64,000 nt of DNA from Corynebacterium suranareeae (GCF_002355155.1 NZ_AP017369.1:1054001-1118000), one strand, 5' to 3'. Positions 27,754 to 36,847 are shown, counted from the stretch's first letter. Numbers and translations: made by a program. Notes: generated from the letters alone by a model not told the origin.

Positions 27754-27875
27754 AGCATGCCAGCTGACGGGGCGATAACGAATATTTACGACAACAGCAA
27801 GGGACAAGTTTACATACTGAGCCCCAAAACACCTAATCGCCTATTCAGTCGCAGGTTTAAGCCTTATGTTCCGCG

Positions 27876-29495
27876 TCATTGATTGTCGATCTTAACGTGT
27901 TCTCGTGCATGTTCAACTGCCAATGCGAGGTCTTCAAAAAGGTGGTTCTCATGCCTTAGTGACCTGATGGCACCAAGGACGCCGAGCACATGGATGTGTT
28001 CTTTTCGGACACCTTTAATTAATACAGTGACGTTTTTTCTCTCCAAGGTATTAACTAGCTCGGTGAGTTGATGGGCGCCGGTGGCATCGATCATTTGAAT
28101 GTGGGAGAGGCGCAGAATGACAACTTCTAGATCGTTGTAATCGAGGATTTGTTGGGCGAGACGTTCAGCAGCACCAAAGAACAATGCGCCCTCGATACGG
28201 AAAAGGCCGATCTTTTCGTCGTGAAGCATGGCCGGTTCGGGCAGGGACTCCCGGAAGACGCCGGCGTTGATGCTCATGCGTCGCAGGATGAAAAACGCCG
28301 CCACGGCGATGCCGATGCCCACTGCAATAACCAGGTCAACGCTGATGGTGACGATCGCCGTGATCACAAACACGATTGCATCCGCACGCGTTGAGCGCAT
28401 AACGCGCGAGGCAACCTCAAAGGACACCATGCGGCTTGCGGTCACCATGAGCACGCCGGACAGCGCTGCCAGCGGGATGACGGCAACAATGCTAGCTGCA
28501 ACGTATACCACGCCCAGCAGCACCAGCGCGTGGATAATCGACGCCATCCGCGTGCGCCCGCCAGAGCGCACATTGACCGCCGTACGCGCAATTGCGCCTG
28601 TTGCCGGCATGCCGCCAAAAAAGCCTGCGCTTATCGACGCCAACCCCTGACCGACCAGCTCTCTATCCGCGTTATACGGTCCCGTATCCGCCATCGATGC
28701 TGCCACTCGTGCTGACAGGAGAGACTCGATCGCTGCCAATGCTGCAACGGCAAAGGCAGGTCCCAACAAGCTGGTAAACATCTCCAGATCCATAGCGGGA
28801 AGATGTGGTGCAGGAAGTGAATTTGGAAGTTCACCAATGAGGTCTACTGGAAGTTTGAGCAAGGCAACCCCAATGGAGACAACAAGGATTGCGATAAAAC
28901 TCGCAGGAAGCTTTGGGGCAAGTTTTCCTAAAATAATCATGATTGCTGCGGTGACAACAATGATTAATAAGGGTAGGACCGCATCTTTGGTGGCATGGGA
29001 AACAGTATGGATTGCGGCAAGAAGAGCGTTTGTGGGTAATTCTCCTGTGTAGCCAAACGCTGCCGGGACTTGCTGGAGAAAAATGATCACGCCAATGCCG
29101 GCAATAAAACCTTCAATCACCGGCCAAGGAATATAACTGACTGTGCGCCCCAGCCGAAGTGCACCTGCAGCAAGGACAATCACACCAGCCATCAGACTTA
29201 AAAGAGCAACTGCGCCAACGCCGTATTGCGCGACGATTGGCGCTAGAACCACAACCATAGCTCCCGTTGGGCCAGATACTTGAACGTTGGAACCGCCGAA
29301 AATAGCCGCAACTAAGCCAGCGATAATCGCTGTTACCAATCCGGCCTCAGCGCCGACGCCGGAACTTACGCCAAAAGCTAATGCCAGTGGTAGGGCTACG
29401 ATACCCACGGTCACACCTGCTGCGATGTCCATCTTCCAGGACAGTCGAAGTAGGCGGTAGTCATCTCTTGATGGAAGTAAATCACGCATGTCCAT
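27876..29495 (-). CDS. SulP/SLC26 family anion transporter with STAS domain
   Basis: A 539-residue protein. The SLC26 core has about 12-14 hydrophobic helices (WKMDIAAGVTVGIVALPLALAFG, then SGPTGAMVVVLAPIV, a conserved helix-3 motif). A cytoplasmic STAS domain covers the last 110 residues (IEGALFFGAAERL, LSHIQMIDATGAHQL). Relatives carry sulfate or, with sodium, bicarbonate; the anion cannot be told here. Its start overlaps the arsR stop by 14 bp, so the two are one operon. ATG at 29489 is an alternative start. Confidence 0.92.
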   Translation of the reverse strand: MDMRDLLPSRDDYRLLRLSWKMDIAAGVTVGIVALPLALAFGVSSGVGAEAGLVTAIIAGLVAAIFGGSNVQVSGPTGAMVVVLAPIVAQYGVGAVALLSLMAGVIVLAAGALRLGRTVSYIPWPVIEGFIAGIGVIIFLQQVPAAFGYTGELPTNALLAAIHTVSHATKDAVLPLLIIVVTAAIMIILGKLAPKLPASFIAILVVSIGVALLKLPVDLIGELPNSLPAPHLPAMDLEMFTSLLGPAFAVAALAAIESLLSARVAASMADTGPYNADRELVGQGLASISAGFFGGMPATGAIARTAVNVRSGGRTRMASIIHALVLLGVVYVAASIVAVIPLAALSGVLMVTASRMVSFEVASRVMRSTRADAIVFVITAIVTISVDLVIAVGIGIAVAAFFILRRMSINAGVFRESLPEPAMLHDEKIGLFRIEGALFFGAAERLAQQILDYNDLEVVILRLSHIQMIDATGAHQLTELVNTLERKNVTVLIKGVRKEHIHVLGVLGAIRSLRHENHLFEDLALAVEHAREHVKIDNQ

Positions 29496-29796
29496 CCGCC
29501 ATTCTTGTGAGTAGTTTCCGGCTAACTTTCAGAAAATCAGCAACTTCTGGGTATGCCAGCCGGTAATTGACCACCAAGCCATCGCGTTGGGAAGTAACCA
29601 GTCCAAATTTCCTCAATACTTTAAGGTGCTGGGAAACATGAGAGGCTTCCAAGTCCATTTCTTTGGTGATGTGACTTACTGGAACCTCATCATGTGCCGC
29701 AATGATCTCTAGTGCTCTAACGCGATAGGGATGTGCCAAACCTTTAAAAAGGTCAGCTTTGCGCTGATAAATTGGCAAGTCCTTGGAGCTCAACAT
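29482..29796 (-). CDS. ArsR-family transcriptional regulator
   Basis: A 104-residue winged-helix protein: KADLFKGLAHPYRVRALEII, then the recognition region HITKEMDLEASHVSQHLKVLRK and the wing TSQRDGLVVNYR. There are no cysteines, so it is not an arsenite-type metal sensor of the classical kind. GGAGG precedes the ATG. It overlaps and probably controls the SulP transporter. An 8-8-8 inverted repeat lies in its promoter. Confidence 0.9.
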   Translation of the reverse strand: MLSSKDLPIYQRKADLFKGLAHPYRVRALEIIAAHDEVPVSHITKEMDLEASHVSQHLKVLRKFGLVTSQRDGLVVNYRLAYPEVADFLKVSRKLLTRMADGHA

Positions 29797-29814
29797 AATT
29801 CCTCCACGACTAGG

Positions 29815-29838
29815 CTATATGACAAATCCATCATATAG
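29815..29838. promoter_or_regulatory. Inverted repeat, probable ArsR-type operator
   Basis: CTATATGA (29815-29822), 8-bp spacer, TCATATAG (29831-29838), both arms perfect. It lies 19-42 bp upstream of the arsR ATG, in the expected promoter region, with no T-run. Confidence 0.65.
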
Positions 29839-29889
29839 TGATTGCGCTATTTTGGCTTGTGTGGCAAGAATTTGAAGGTGAAATTTTAG

Positions 29890-29910
29890 TTACACCTCTA
29901 ACGGGTGTAA
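29890..29910. promoter_or_regulatory. Inverted repeat in the rpmE2 upstream region
   Basis: TTACACC (29890-29896) and GGTGTAA (29904-29910) with a 7-nt loop, about 120 bp before rpmE2. It may be an operator or a leader stem; the role is unknown. Confidence 0.4.
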
Positions 29911-30028
29911 GGTATTGGAGGTTCATTGCCAAATCATGGCGATGCATACTTACCGAACCCAACTCGGGCACGATCTGCAATTACGTGGAACCGACCTGAA
30001 GTTTCAATCCTGAGGGAATCGAGAGTAA

Positions 30029-30295
30029 ATGAAAAAGGATATCCACCCCGACTACCATGCGGTAGTCTTCCAGGACGCAGGTACTGGCTTCCAGTTCCTG
30101 ACCAAGTCCACCGCTACCAGCGACCGCACCGTGTCCTGGGAAGATGGTAACGAGTACCCACTGATCGTCGTTGACGTCACCAGCGAGTCTCACCCATTCT
30201 GGACCGGCGCTCAGCGTGTCATGGACACCGCTGGTCGTGTTGAGAAGTTCGAGCGCCGCTTCGGTGGCATGGCTCGCCGCAAGAAGAAGGCATAG
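30029..30295 (+). CDS. rpmE2: 50S ribosomal protein L31 type B
   Basis: An 88-residue protein starting [16 protein letters not shown], with the type B core [12 protein letters not shown] and SHPFWTG. It has no CxxC, so it is the zinc-free form. The conserved lysine-rich end (RRKKKA) is present. GAGAGTAA lies before the ATG. It is followed by rpmF after 11 bp. Confidence 0.96.
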   Translation: MKKDIHPDYHAVVFQDAGTGFQFLTKSTATSDRTVSWEDGNEYPLIVVDVTSESHPFWTGAQRVMDTAGRVEKFERRFGGMARRKKKA

Positions 30296-30306
30296 GAGGG
30301 AAAACA

Positions 30307-30480
30307 ATGGCAGTTCCAAAGCGCCGTATGTCCCGCGCAAACACCCGCATGCGCCGTTCCCAGTGGAAGGCTGACAATGTCGCCCTTCAAGAGGTCAAGA
30401 TCGACGGTCAGACCGTTCGCATCCCACGCCGTCTGGTCAAGGCAGCACAGCTCGGTCTCGTGGACGTAGAGCAGTTCTAA
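30307..30480 (+). CDS. rpmF: 50S ribosomal protein L32, cysteine-free
   Basis: A 57-residue protein: [20 protein letters not shown] at the start, [15 protein letters not shown] at the end. The usual L32 zinc cysteines are absent. AGGAGG lies 7-8 nt before the ATG. Co-transcribed with rpmE2 and closed by a hairpin at 30526-30571. Its place before mprA matches mycobacterial order. Confidence 0.95.
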   Translation: MAVPKRRMSRANTRMRRSQWKADNVALQEVKIDGQTVRIPRRLVKAAQLGLVDVEQF

Positions 30481-30525
30481 ACCTAAAATTCTTAATATGC
30501 GCTAACGTGCATATAAGGATTTATT

Positions 30526-30571
30526 AAGAGCCAGTTATCTCCCCTGTATAGGGTGAGGTAACTGGCTTCTT
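30526..30571 (+). terminator. Terminator of rpmE2-rpmF
   Basis: AGCCAGTTA (30529-30537) pairs with TAACTGGCT (30559-30567), with extra inner pairing around CCCCTGTATAGGG, followed by TCTTT. A smaller repeat ATATGC/GCATAT (30495-30514) precedes it. Confidence 0.8.
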
Positions 30572-30672
30572 TGTGTCTCGAAAGTGTTAGCATAATCGAA
30601 ACATATTCCAACGTGTAGTCTTCCCAATTGAAGCGAAGCGGTGGCGCGTTCTGGAAAGCGAAAAGGGTATAT

Positions 30673-31371
30673 ATGAAAATTTTGGTTGTCGATGATGAGC
30701 ATGCCGTACGTGAATCATTACGCCGTTCCTTATCATTCAACGGGTATACCGTACTCCTCGCAGAAGATGGTATTCAAGCCTTAGAAATGATTGAAAAGGA
30801 ACAGCCAGTTCTGGTCATCCTCGATGTCATGATGCCTCGTATGGATGGTCTTGAAGTGTGTCGTCACCTGCGTAGTGAAGGCGATGACCGCCCGATCCTC
30901 ATCCTGACAGCCAGAGATAATGTTTCAGACCGTGTAGGTGGTCTTGATGCAGGCGCTGATGACTACCTCGCTAAACCCTTTGCACTTGAAGAACTGCTGG
31001 CACGTGTCCGGTCTCTTGTACGTCGCTCTGCAGCGGAAGCGAATCAAATTTCCAATGCAGAATACGCAGAAATAACCTGTGGTGATCTAAGCCTGAATCC
31101 AGAGACCCGCGATGTGAGTCGCAACGGCAGGTACATCAGCCTTACCCGAACTGAGTTTGCACTGTTGCACTTGCTGATGAAAAACCAACGTAGGGTATTA
31201 ACTCGTGCCCAAATCTTGGAAGAAGTATGGGGCTATGATTTCCCAACCTCTGGCAATGCACTTGAAGTTTATATCGGCTACCTTCGACGCAAAACAGAGC
31301 AGGAGGGGGAAAACCGACTAATTCACACCGTGCGTGGAGTTGGATACGTCGTGCGAGAGACGGCTCCGTGA
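30673..31371 (+). CDS. mprA: Two-component response regulator MprA (OmpR family)
   Basis: A 232-residue regulator. The receiver domain has the acidic pair DDE near residue 7, phospho-acceptor D51 in [13 protein letters not shown] and K in LAKPF. The C-terminal winged helix shows [17 protein letters not shown] and [14 protein letters not shown]. The start ATG at 30673 has AAAGGG upstream; the open frame reaches 15 codons further without support. The order mprA-mprB-pepD-moaB is that of M. tuberculosis, where MprAB answers envelope stress and controls sigma factor genes. Confidence 0.92.
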   Translation: MKILVVDDEHAVRESLRRSLSFNGYTVLLAEDGIQALEMIEKEQPVLVILDVMMPRMDGLEVCRHLRSEGDDRPILILTARDNVSDRVGGLDAGADDYLAKPFALEELLARVRSLVRRSAAEANQISNAEYAEITCGDLSLNPETRDVSRNGRYISLTRTEFALLHLLMKNQRRVLTRAQILEEVWGYDFPTSGNALEVYIGYLRRKTEQEGENRLIHTVRGVGYVVRETAP

Positions 31372-32807
31372 CATTAAGGCGCGCCAGTTCGGGAAACAAC
31401 GAGAACCCCATTGCTGAAACTGAAGAAATCGAAGGTTCCATGTCGTTACGCTGGCGGCTTGCACTGCTCAGCGCAACACTCGTGGCATTTGCCGTTGGAG
31501 TAATCACAGTTACCGCTTATTGGTCGGTCTCGAGCTATATCACCAATTCCATCGAGAGAGATTTGGAAGATCATGCTGAAATCCTGCTTGACCGGGCGAA
31601 ATCTCCTGGCTTTTACGCCAACGTAGAAACTGAGATCGATGCTTTTGGTGATTATGCGCGAGGTGTTCGTGTTGCGCTGATCCCACCAGGTTGGGAATAC
31701 GTGATCGGTGAGTCCATTGCACTTCCCGAAGCAGATTTCCTGAACCAAAAAGAACCTGGTTCTTTGTTGATCAGCACCACCGTGGAACGAATCTTGGTAA
31801 AACGAGATGATACTGGTGCGGTGGTAGTACTGGCCAAGAATATGGTCGAAACAGAAAGACAATTGACCACACTCGGCGTGATCTTGCTTCTCATTGGTGG
31901 CTGTGGAGTATTGGCATCAATTCTTTTGGGTTTCGTCATTGCCAATGAAGGGCTCAAACCTTTAGCCAAACTGCAACGGGCAGTAGAAGATATTGTGCGC
32001 ACAGATGAGTTGCGTTCTATCCCTGTCGTAGGAAATGACGAATTTGCCAAGTTGACCCGAAGCTTTAATGACATGCTGCATGCTTTGCGGGAATCGAGAA
32101 AGCGTCAATCCCAATTGGTGGCTGATGCCGGACATGAGCTTAAAACTCCGTTAACCTCTATGCGGACAAATATTGAGCTGCTGTTGATGACTTCCAAAAA
32201 TGGGGGACATAGCATTCCCAAAGAGGAATTAGACAGCTTGCGTCATGACGTTTTAGCCCAGATGTCTGAAATGTCTGATCTCATTGGGGATTTGGTTGAT
32301 CTAGCACGTGAAGAACGCACCGAAGTTCTAGAAACAGTAGATCTAAACCAAGTGCTGGAAATTGCACTTGACCGAATTGAAAGTCGTCGTCTTACTGTAA
32401 ACATTGACGTCTCCGAAACTGTGCAGTGGGAGATGCAAGGCGATGATTTCTCTTTGACCCGTGCGTTGGTCAATGTTTTAGATAACGCCATTAAGTGGTC
32501 GCCAGAACATAGTACAGTGCGAGTTTTGTTGACTCAGTTGGACAATGAAACAGCTCGCATTGTTATTGATGATTCTGGACCCGGAATTGCTGAATCAGAG
32601 CGGGAATTGGTTTTGGAGCGTTTCTACCGGTCGGTGAGTTCACGGTCGATGCCCGGATCAGGCCTGGGGTTGGCGATTGTGCATCAGGTCGTGCACCGTC
32701 ACGGTGGAAAATTGGTAGTGGGAGAATCAGACGATGGAGGGACTCGCATCATCATCGATTTACCCGGGGAACCTATTCGCAGCAGGTTCGAAAATGTAGA
32801 TGATTAA
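31368..32807 (+). CDS. mprB: Sensor histidine kinase MprB
   Basis: A 479-residue kinase. Helix 1 at about 29-51, an extracytoplasmic sensor of about 115 residues, helix 2 at about 167-191, then HAMP. The H-box is [13 protein letters not shown] (H256), with N box [20 protein letters not shown] and GSGLGLAIV completing the ATPase fold. The GTG start overlaps the mprA stop as GTGA, so the pair is co-translated. A 24-residue cytoplasmic lead precedes an internal Met that is a possible alternative start. Confidence 0.93.
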   Translation: MTLRRASSGNNENPIAETEEIEGSMSLRWRLALLSATLVAFAVGVITVTAYWSVSSYITNSIERDLEDHAEILLDRAKSPGFYANVETEIDAFGDYARGVRVALIPPGWEYVIGESIALPEADFLNQKEPGSLLISTTVERILVKRDDTGAVVVLAKNMVETERQLTTLGVILLLIGGCGVLASILLGFVIANEGLKPLAKLQRAVEDIVRTDELRSIPVVGNDEFAKLTRSFNDMLHALRESRKRQSQLVADAGHELKTPLTSMRTNIELLLMTSKNGGHSIPKEELDSLRHDVLAQMSEMSDLIGDLVDLAREERTEVLETVDLNQVLEIALDRIESRRLTVNIDVSETVQWEMQGDDFSLTRALVNVLDNAIKWSPEHSTVRVLLTQLDNETARIVIDDSGPGIAESERELVLERFYRSVSSRSMPGSGLGLAIVHQVVHRHGGKLVVGESDDGGTRIIIDLPGEPIRSRFENVDD

Positions 32808-32881
32808 ACCACTACAGAGCTCACAGCAAGTGTTCAGACTACTTAGAGTGCCAGGCCAGAGATAAGGTTCATAATCAAATC

Positions 32882-34198
32882 ATGACAAATCAATTCCCCA
32901 CAAATAATGGTGAGAACCCAGATCGCGCCTCAGCTGAGACGAATTCCTTCGAACACGTGCGTAGTTCCTATCCGCAGTGGGGCAACACCACCTCGAATCA
33001 AAATCCATATCCCAACGCCAGCTTTAATGCGGAACAGTCTGCTCAGCCGGAAAATGAACAACAACCTCCAGCATGGACAAGTTGGGATAACCAGCCACTA
33101 AGTACTGATGTAAAACCCGCTAAAGAAAAGCGGAAAGTTGGTGTGGGTACCGCACTAGCATTGATGCTTGTCGGTTCAGTTGTTACAGGCAGCGTGGTTG
33201 GAATTGCAGCAACGCAATTTGGATCAGATTCTTCCACTCCTTTTAACGCCCTAGAGCAGCCGAGTGTTCAGCGCACCACTAATGCAGAGCCTGGTTCAGC
33301 AGAGCAGGTTGCATCTGCGGTGCTTCCTTCGGTGGTTTCAATTCAAGCCATTACGCGAACCGCTGCTTCCGAAGGTTCTGGATCGATTATTTCCTCAGAC
33401 GGATACGTTATGACGAATAATCACGTTGTTGCGGGCGTTGAACAAAGCGGCGTTCTTGAAGTGAGCTTTTCAGACGGCACTACTGCGCAGGCTGATTTCA
33501 TTGCAGGGGATCCCTCTACAGATATCGCAGTTATCAAAATTAGGGATGTGTCAGATTTGCCCGTCATGAGCTTTGGTGATTCTGATTCCTTGACCGTGGG
33601 GCAAGATGTGATGGCTGTTGGCTCACCATTGGGCTTAAGCTCAACCGTGACCACTGGTATTGTTTCCGCAATCAATCGTCCGGTTCGTGCCTCTGGTGAA
33701 GGTGGCGAGTCTTCATTAATTGATGCAATCCAAACCGATGCTGCAATCAACCCTGGTAATTCAGGTGGCCCGCTGGTGGACATGGAAGGCAACCTCATCG
33801 GAATGAACTCAGTGATCGCGTCTATTTCAAGCACTAGCGATACGGCGGGTTCGATTGGTCTTGGTTTTGCTATCCCGTCTAACTTTGCCAAGAGAGTGGC
33901 GGATCAGCTGATTTCTACCGGTCAGGTAACTCAACCCATGTTGGGTGTGCAAGTAGGTACTGATAATTCTGTTTCAGGTGCAGTAATTGCGAGCGTCCAA
34001 GATGGCGGACCGGGTGCTGAAGCAGGATTACAGCCGGGAGATGTGGTGACCAAACTTAATGACCGCGTTATTGACGGCCCAGATTCCTTGATTGCAGCAG
34101 TTCGCTCCCATGACTTTGGTGAAACTGTTACTTTGACAATTACTCAGCCAGATACCTCGCAGAGTCGAGAGGTAGAGGTTACTCTGACGAGTGAGTAG
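32882..34198 (+). CDS. pepD: HtrA/DegP-type membrane-anchored serine protease PepD
   Basis: A 438-residue protein. The cytoplasmic N-terminus (about 85 residues) is rich in Asn, Pro and Gln. One membrane helix follows at about 87-109, then a trypsin-like domain with H181 (NNHVVAG), D214 (STDIAVIKI) and S294 (NPGNSGGPL). A C-terminal PDZ domain (PMLGVQVGTDNSV onwards) recognises substrates. All three catalytic residues are present. It is placed directly after mprAB, as in mycobacteria where MprA regulates pepD and PepD acts in envelope protein quality control. No Shine-Dalgarno site is evident. Confidence 0.93.
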   Translation: MTNQFPTNNGENPDRASAETNSFEHVRSSYPQWGNTTSNQNPYPNASFNAEQSAQPENEQQPPAWTSWDNQPLSTDVKPAKEKRKVGVGTALALMLVGSVVTGSVVGIAATQFGSDSSTPFNALEQPSVQRTTNAEPGSAEQVASAVLPSVVSIQAITRTAASEGSGSIISSDGYVMTNNHVVAGVEQSGVLEVSFSDGTTAQADFIAGDPSTDIAVIKIRDVSDLPVMSFGDSDSLTVGQDVMAVGSPLGLSSTVTTGIVSAINRPVRASGEGGESSLIDAIQTDAAINPGNSGGPLVDMEGNLIGMNSVIASISSTSDTAGSIGLGFAIPSNFAKRVADQLISTGQVTQPMLGVQVGTDNSVSGAVIASVQDGGPGAEAGLQPGDVVTKLNDRVIDGPDSLIAAVRSHDFGETVTLTITQPDTSQSREVEVTLTSE

Positions 34199-34243
34199 TT
34201 TTAAAAGAGATTAAAATAAACAGTCAAATTTGAGTGAGGGACT

Positions 34244-34831
34244 ATGAGCAAGGATCCGTTGGGAAGTCTTACTGATGTTGTAGAAACACGAGTTCCGCTT
34301 CCAGATGTTGAGCCGGATCCGGAATTTCTGATGGCTACTGAACAGGAATTCTCGGTGACCTCACAGAAGCGAGCCCTCGTTGTCTTGGTTGAAGATCACG
34401 TTGCTGAAACCGATGGCACCGGAAGGTTGGTTACAGAACTGCTTTTAGAGGCCGGTTTTAATGTCGATGCTGTGGTTAGTGTGAGGTCTAAGAAATCTCA
34501 GATTAGGCAAGCGATTGAAACGGCCGTTGTTGGAGGAGCAGATCTTGTTCTCACAGTCGGTGGTGTAGGCGTTGGCCCAAGGGATAAAACCCCTGAGGCT
34601 ACTAGCGCAGTGTTGGATCAAGATATCCCCGGAATAGCCCAAGCACTTCGTGCCTCTGGTTTGGCTTGTGGTGCAGTGGACGCCAGTGTGTCTCGAGGTG
34701 TAGCTGGCGTGTCTGGTTCCACAGTGGTAGTTAATCTTGCGGAATCTCGCTCAGCTATTCGTGATGGTATGGCAACGTTGGCTCCTTTGGTTGATTTTGT
34801 CGTAGGTCAGCTGCGCACCTCAGTTGCTTAA
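34244..34831 (+). CDS. moaB: MoaB/Mog-like molybdopterin-binding domain protein
   Basis: A 195-residue protein of the MoCF biosynthesis fold: RALVVLVEDHV, then the ligand loop LTVGGVGVGPRDKTPEAT (canonical GGTG-x3-RD-x-TPE; the Thr is Val here) and VAGVSGSTVVVNL. It probably adenylylates or binds molybdopterin. An N-terminal extension of about 40 residues is not part of the fold. GAGGGA precedes the ATG. Same position as moaB2 after pepD in mycobacteria. Confidence 0.85.
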   Translation: MSKDPLGSLTDVVETRVPLPDVEPDPEFLMATEQEFSVTSQKRALVVLVEDHVAETDGTGRLVTELLLEAGFNVDAVVSVRSKKSQIRQAIETAVVGGADLVLTVGGVGVGPRDKTPEATSAVLDQDIPGIAQALRASGLACGAVDASVSRGVAGVSGSTVVVNLAESRSAIRDGMATLAPLVDFVVGQLRTSVA

Positions 34832-34843
34832 AGTCGGTGGATT

Positions 34844-35029
34844 GTGAGCAAACAACGTAGAAGAGCGTTTCGGGTGTCTGATTCAGCAGACTATGATCGC
34901 ACCGCCGATAGTCCTGTAGATAAATCAACTCAAGATGATCAGCGTGAAGTTGCGCTGGATCCCGAACAAGACGATCAGCCGACAGGCATGGAGTTTTGGA
35001 AGGAACAACAGCCACCGCATCACGGCTAA
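34844..35029 (+). CDS. Small conserved hypothetical protein
   Basis: A 61-residue hydrophilic protein with a basic start (SKQRRRAFRV) and then an acidic, Gln- and Asp-rich body; ends GMEFWKEQQPPHHG. The GTG start has GGTGGA upstream and lies 12 bp after moaB. The gene is followed by tandem repeats and a strong terminator, so it is transcribed with moaB. I recognise no family; it looks disordered. Confidence 0.65.
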   Translation: MSKQRRRAFRVSDSADYDRTADSPVDKSTQDDQREVALDPEQDDQPTGMEFWKEQQPPHHG

Positions 35030-35060
35030 AACTTAAGCTAAAGCTTGAGCTAAAACTTTA
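35025..35060. repeat. Three tandem 12-bp repeats
   Basis: GCTAAAACTTAA (35025-35036), GCTAAAGCTTGA (35037-35048) and GCTAAAACTTTA (35049-35060): three head-to-tail units differing at two to three positions. They start within the stop codon region of the small gene and end at the terminator stem. Confidence 0.8.
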
Positions 35061-35092
35061 AAAGCGACTGAGCACCATGCTCAGTCGCTTTT
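35060..35092. terminator. Bidirectional terminator between the moaB group and mscL
   Basis: AAAAGCGACTGAGCA (35060-35074), loop CCA, TGCTCAGTCGCTTTT (35078-35092): 15 perfect pairs with T-runs on both strands. Confidence 0.93.
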
Positions 35093-35109
35093 TTCACACA
35101 AAAGTCTTC

Positions 35110-35520
35110 CTACTGGAGGCGCTTTTGCTCCTGCAGTAGATCGCGGATCTCAGTGAGAAGTTCTGCTTCGATGGAAGCTGGTGCTTCCTCTTCTTCCTCA
35201 ACACCCTTACGCTTTGCAAGGGTTTCGTTGAGCTTGTTCATTGGAGCAACAAGGATGAAGTACACGATAGCTGCGATGATGAGGAAGTTGATCGCTGCGG
35301 TGATAACAGCTCCGAAGTCAACAAAGGTAGCTGCATTGCCGGCACGGATGTGGAAGCCGAGTCCTTCAACGTCAGTGCTTCCGACGGAGGCAATCAGTGG
35401 GTTGATGATGTAGTCGGAGAATGCAGTCACGATCGCAGTGAAAGCGGTACCGATGACCACGGCAACTGCAAGCTCAATGACGTTTCCGCGGAGGATGAAA
35501 TCTCTAAAACCTTTAAGCAT
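35110..35520 (-). CDS. mscL: Large-conductance mechanosensitive channel MscL
   Basis: A 136-residue channel subunit. It begins MLKGFRDFILRGNVIELAVA (conserved S1 helix and pore-lining helix 1). Helix 2 is AAINFLIIAAIVYFILVAP, followed by a charged linker (KRKGVEEEEE) and a C-terminal helix. AGGAG precedes the ATG at 35520; the upstream frame extension is not used. It releases solutes on hypo-osmotic shock and so complements BetP, which imports betaine under hyper-osmotic stress. Confidence 0.96.
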   Translation of the reverse strand: MLKGFRDFILRGNVIELAVAVVIGTAFTAIVTAFSDYIINPLIASVGSTDVEGLGFHIRAGNAATFVDFGAVITAAINFLIIAAIVYFILVAPMNKLNETLAKRKGVEEEEEAPASIEAELLTEIRDLLQEQKRLQ

Positions 35521-35601
35521 GGTTGTTACTCCTGACAATGTTGTGGACAGTGTGAACGACAAATGCACTGTAGCGGAAAGTACACTTTTTTGAATAGAGA
35601 A

Positions 35602-36255
35602 CTATTTTTCACTGTGGTGATTTTTAGCTCGATCTCCGGTGAGTACTACCGCTAGTGGAGTGTTGAGGGATTGTGCCGCTACGTTCTCGGCGAGGGATTT
35701 TGGAAGTGCTATCAATATTGTTGATGGGTCGGTACCTCCAGCAAGAATGACCTTTCCACCTGCAGCGATTTTCTCTGGGAGACCGGTGTCGGAGTCTTGG
35801 GAAACAACTGAGATAGTGTCTCCGTGCTGAAGTAGGGGGATAACGGAAGGTTCAGCCAAACTGAGTGGAACCATGTTGATTTCCTCTGTTGAAGATTCTT
35901 CAGTGACATTCGACACAATGGAGTTTATCAATTCTGTCCCGACGAATCGAGGTTCTGTGGCAATTTCACCTGAACTAAGTGTTGAGGCGGCAACGAGACC
36001 GACCACATCGTCTACTGAGGAAAAAGAATTGTTTGGTAGATAGGTGTCGGGAACTGCTCGAAGGCCTACATCTGTTGAAGTGACTGTTGAGCCTGCAGGA
36101 ATGTCTTGAAGCACCACGACAGCTAATGGATCTTTTTTCAGCCAGGACTGCGCCACTAACAAAAGAGCAATTCCAATTAAGATGCTGGCGAGAATTCTTC
36201 TGAGCGCCAGTGTGCGGTGCCAACTTGGTGTACTAAAAGTCTTTTTGAGGTCCAT
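35602..36255 (-). CDS. SAF-domain membrane-anchored protein
   Basis: A 217-residue protein with one N-terminal membrane helix (about 18-37, LRRILASILIGIALLLVAQS). A SAF domain follows (VVVLQDIPAGSTVTSTDVGLRAVP to SSGEIATEPRF), then a second beta-rich domain (DTISVVSQDSD, GGKVILAGG). This resembles CpaB/RcpC pilus-assembly proteins and FlgA-like chaperones, but no pilus genes are nearby. It lies 19 bp downstream of fthC on the same strand. Function unknown; probably an envelope protein. Confidence 0.72.
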   Translation of the reverse strand: MDLKKTFSTPSWHRTLALRRILASILIGIALLLVAQSWLKKDPLAVVVLQDIPAGSTVTSTDVGLRAVPDTYLPNNSFSSVDDVVGLVAASTLSSGEIATEPRFVGTELINSIVSNVTEESSTEEINMVPLSLAEPSVIPLLQHGDTISVVSQDSDTGLPEKIAAGGKVILAGGTDPSTILIALPKSLAENVAAQSLNTPLAVVLTGDRAKNHHSEK

Positions 36256-36274
36256 ATAGTAGTTGGACTGTTTT

Positions 36275-36847
36275 TTAGGCTCCTAGGTTCCGCACACCAG
36301 CGGGGGTAATTATCACATTGACGGGTAGATCATGTTCTTCAACGTTAATGTCATCACGGATTTCACCGTTGAAAAGCAAAGTAACCACGTCAGCCTTGAC
36401 TCCGGTGGCAAGTGCTCGATCGTAGAATCCTCCACCTTTTCCTAATCGGATGCCATCGGGGGTACAGGCCAGTGCGGGTGCGATAACAAGATCGCAGAAG
36501 TTTAGGGCTTCTGGGCCTAGGCGCGTTCCGCTGGGTTCTTGGATGCCATATGCGCCGGGTTCTAAGCTGGTGGGGCCTTCGTATAAAGCCCAGTCGAGTC
36601 GGCGGTCTTCGAGGGAGACCGGCAAAATCAGGGCGGAGGTGGCGGCGTGGAGGGCGTCGAGAAGCAATCTGCCACCTGGTTCGGTGCGGACCGGCACGTA
36701 GGCGGCAATCCTTTTTGGCTGCTTTGAGCGGATGTAATAAGAAACATTGGCAATGATGGCGGCGTTTTCCCGTGTGCGAGAGGCTTCGTCCATGTTGGTG
36801 CGTGCTTCCAGCAGCTTTGCGCGCAGTTCCTGCTTAGTTTGGCTCAT
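36275..36847 (-). CDS. fthC: 5-formyltetrahydrofolate cyclo-ligase
   Basis: A 190-residue enzyme that converts 5-formyl-THF to methenyl-THF with ATP. Motifs: MSQTKQELRAKLLEAR, IAAYVPVRTEPG, DLVIAPALACTPDG and RLGKGGGFYDRAL (ATP-binding). The open frame continues far upstream over the galU start, but the family N-terminus begins at the ATG at 36847. It is divergent from galU with 72 bp between, as in mycobacteria (Rv0992c/galU). Confidence 0.92.
   Translation of the reverse strand: MSQTKQELRAKLLEARTNMDEASRTRENAAIIANVSYYIRSKQPKRIAAYVPVRTEPGGRLLLDALHAATSALILPVSLEDRRLDWALYEGPTSLEPGAYGIQEPSGTRLGPEALNFCDLVIAPALACTPDGIRLGKGGGFYDRALATGVKADVVTLLFNGEIRDDINVEEHDLPVNVIITPAGVRNLGA

Noticed and set aside
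27688..27875. Zur box before rpmB
   Set aside because: No AT-rich palindrome of the TGAAAATGATTTTCA type could be found here or before rpmE2 (29839-30028).
29926..30150. 74-codon plus-strand frame upstream of and overlapping rpmE2
   Set aside because: Out of frame with L31, no domain or supporting signal; the DNA looks like an rpmE2 leader.
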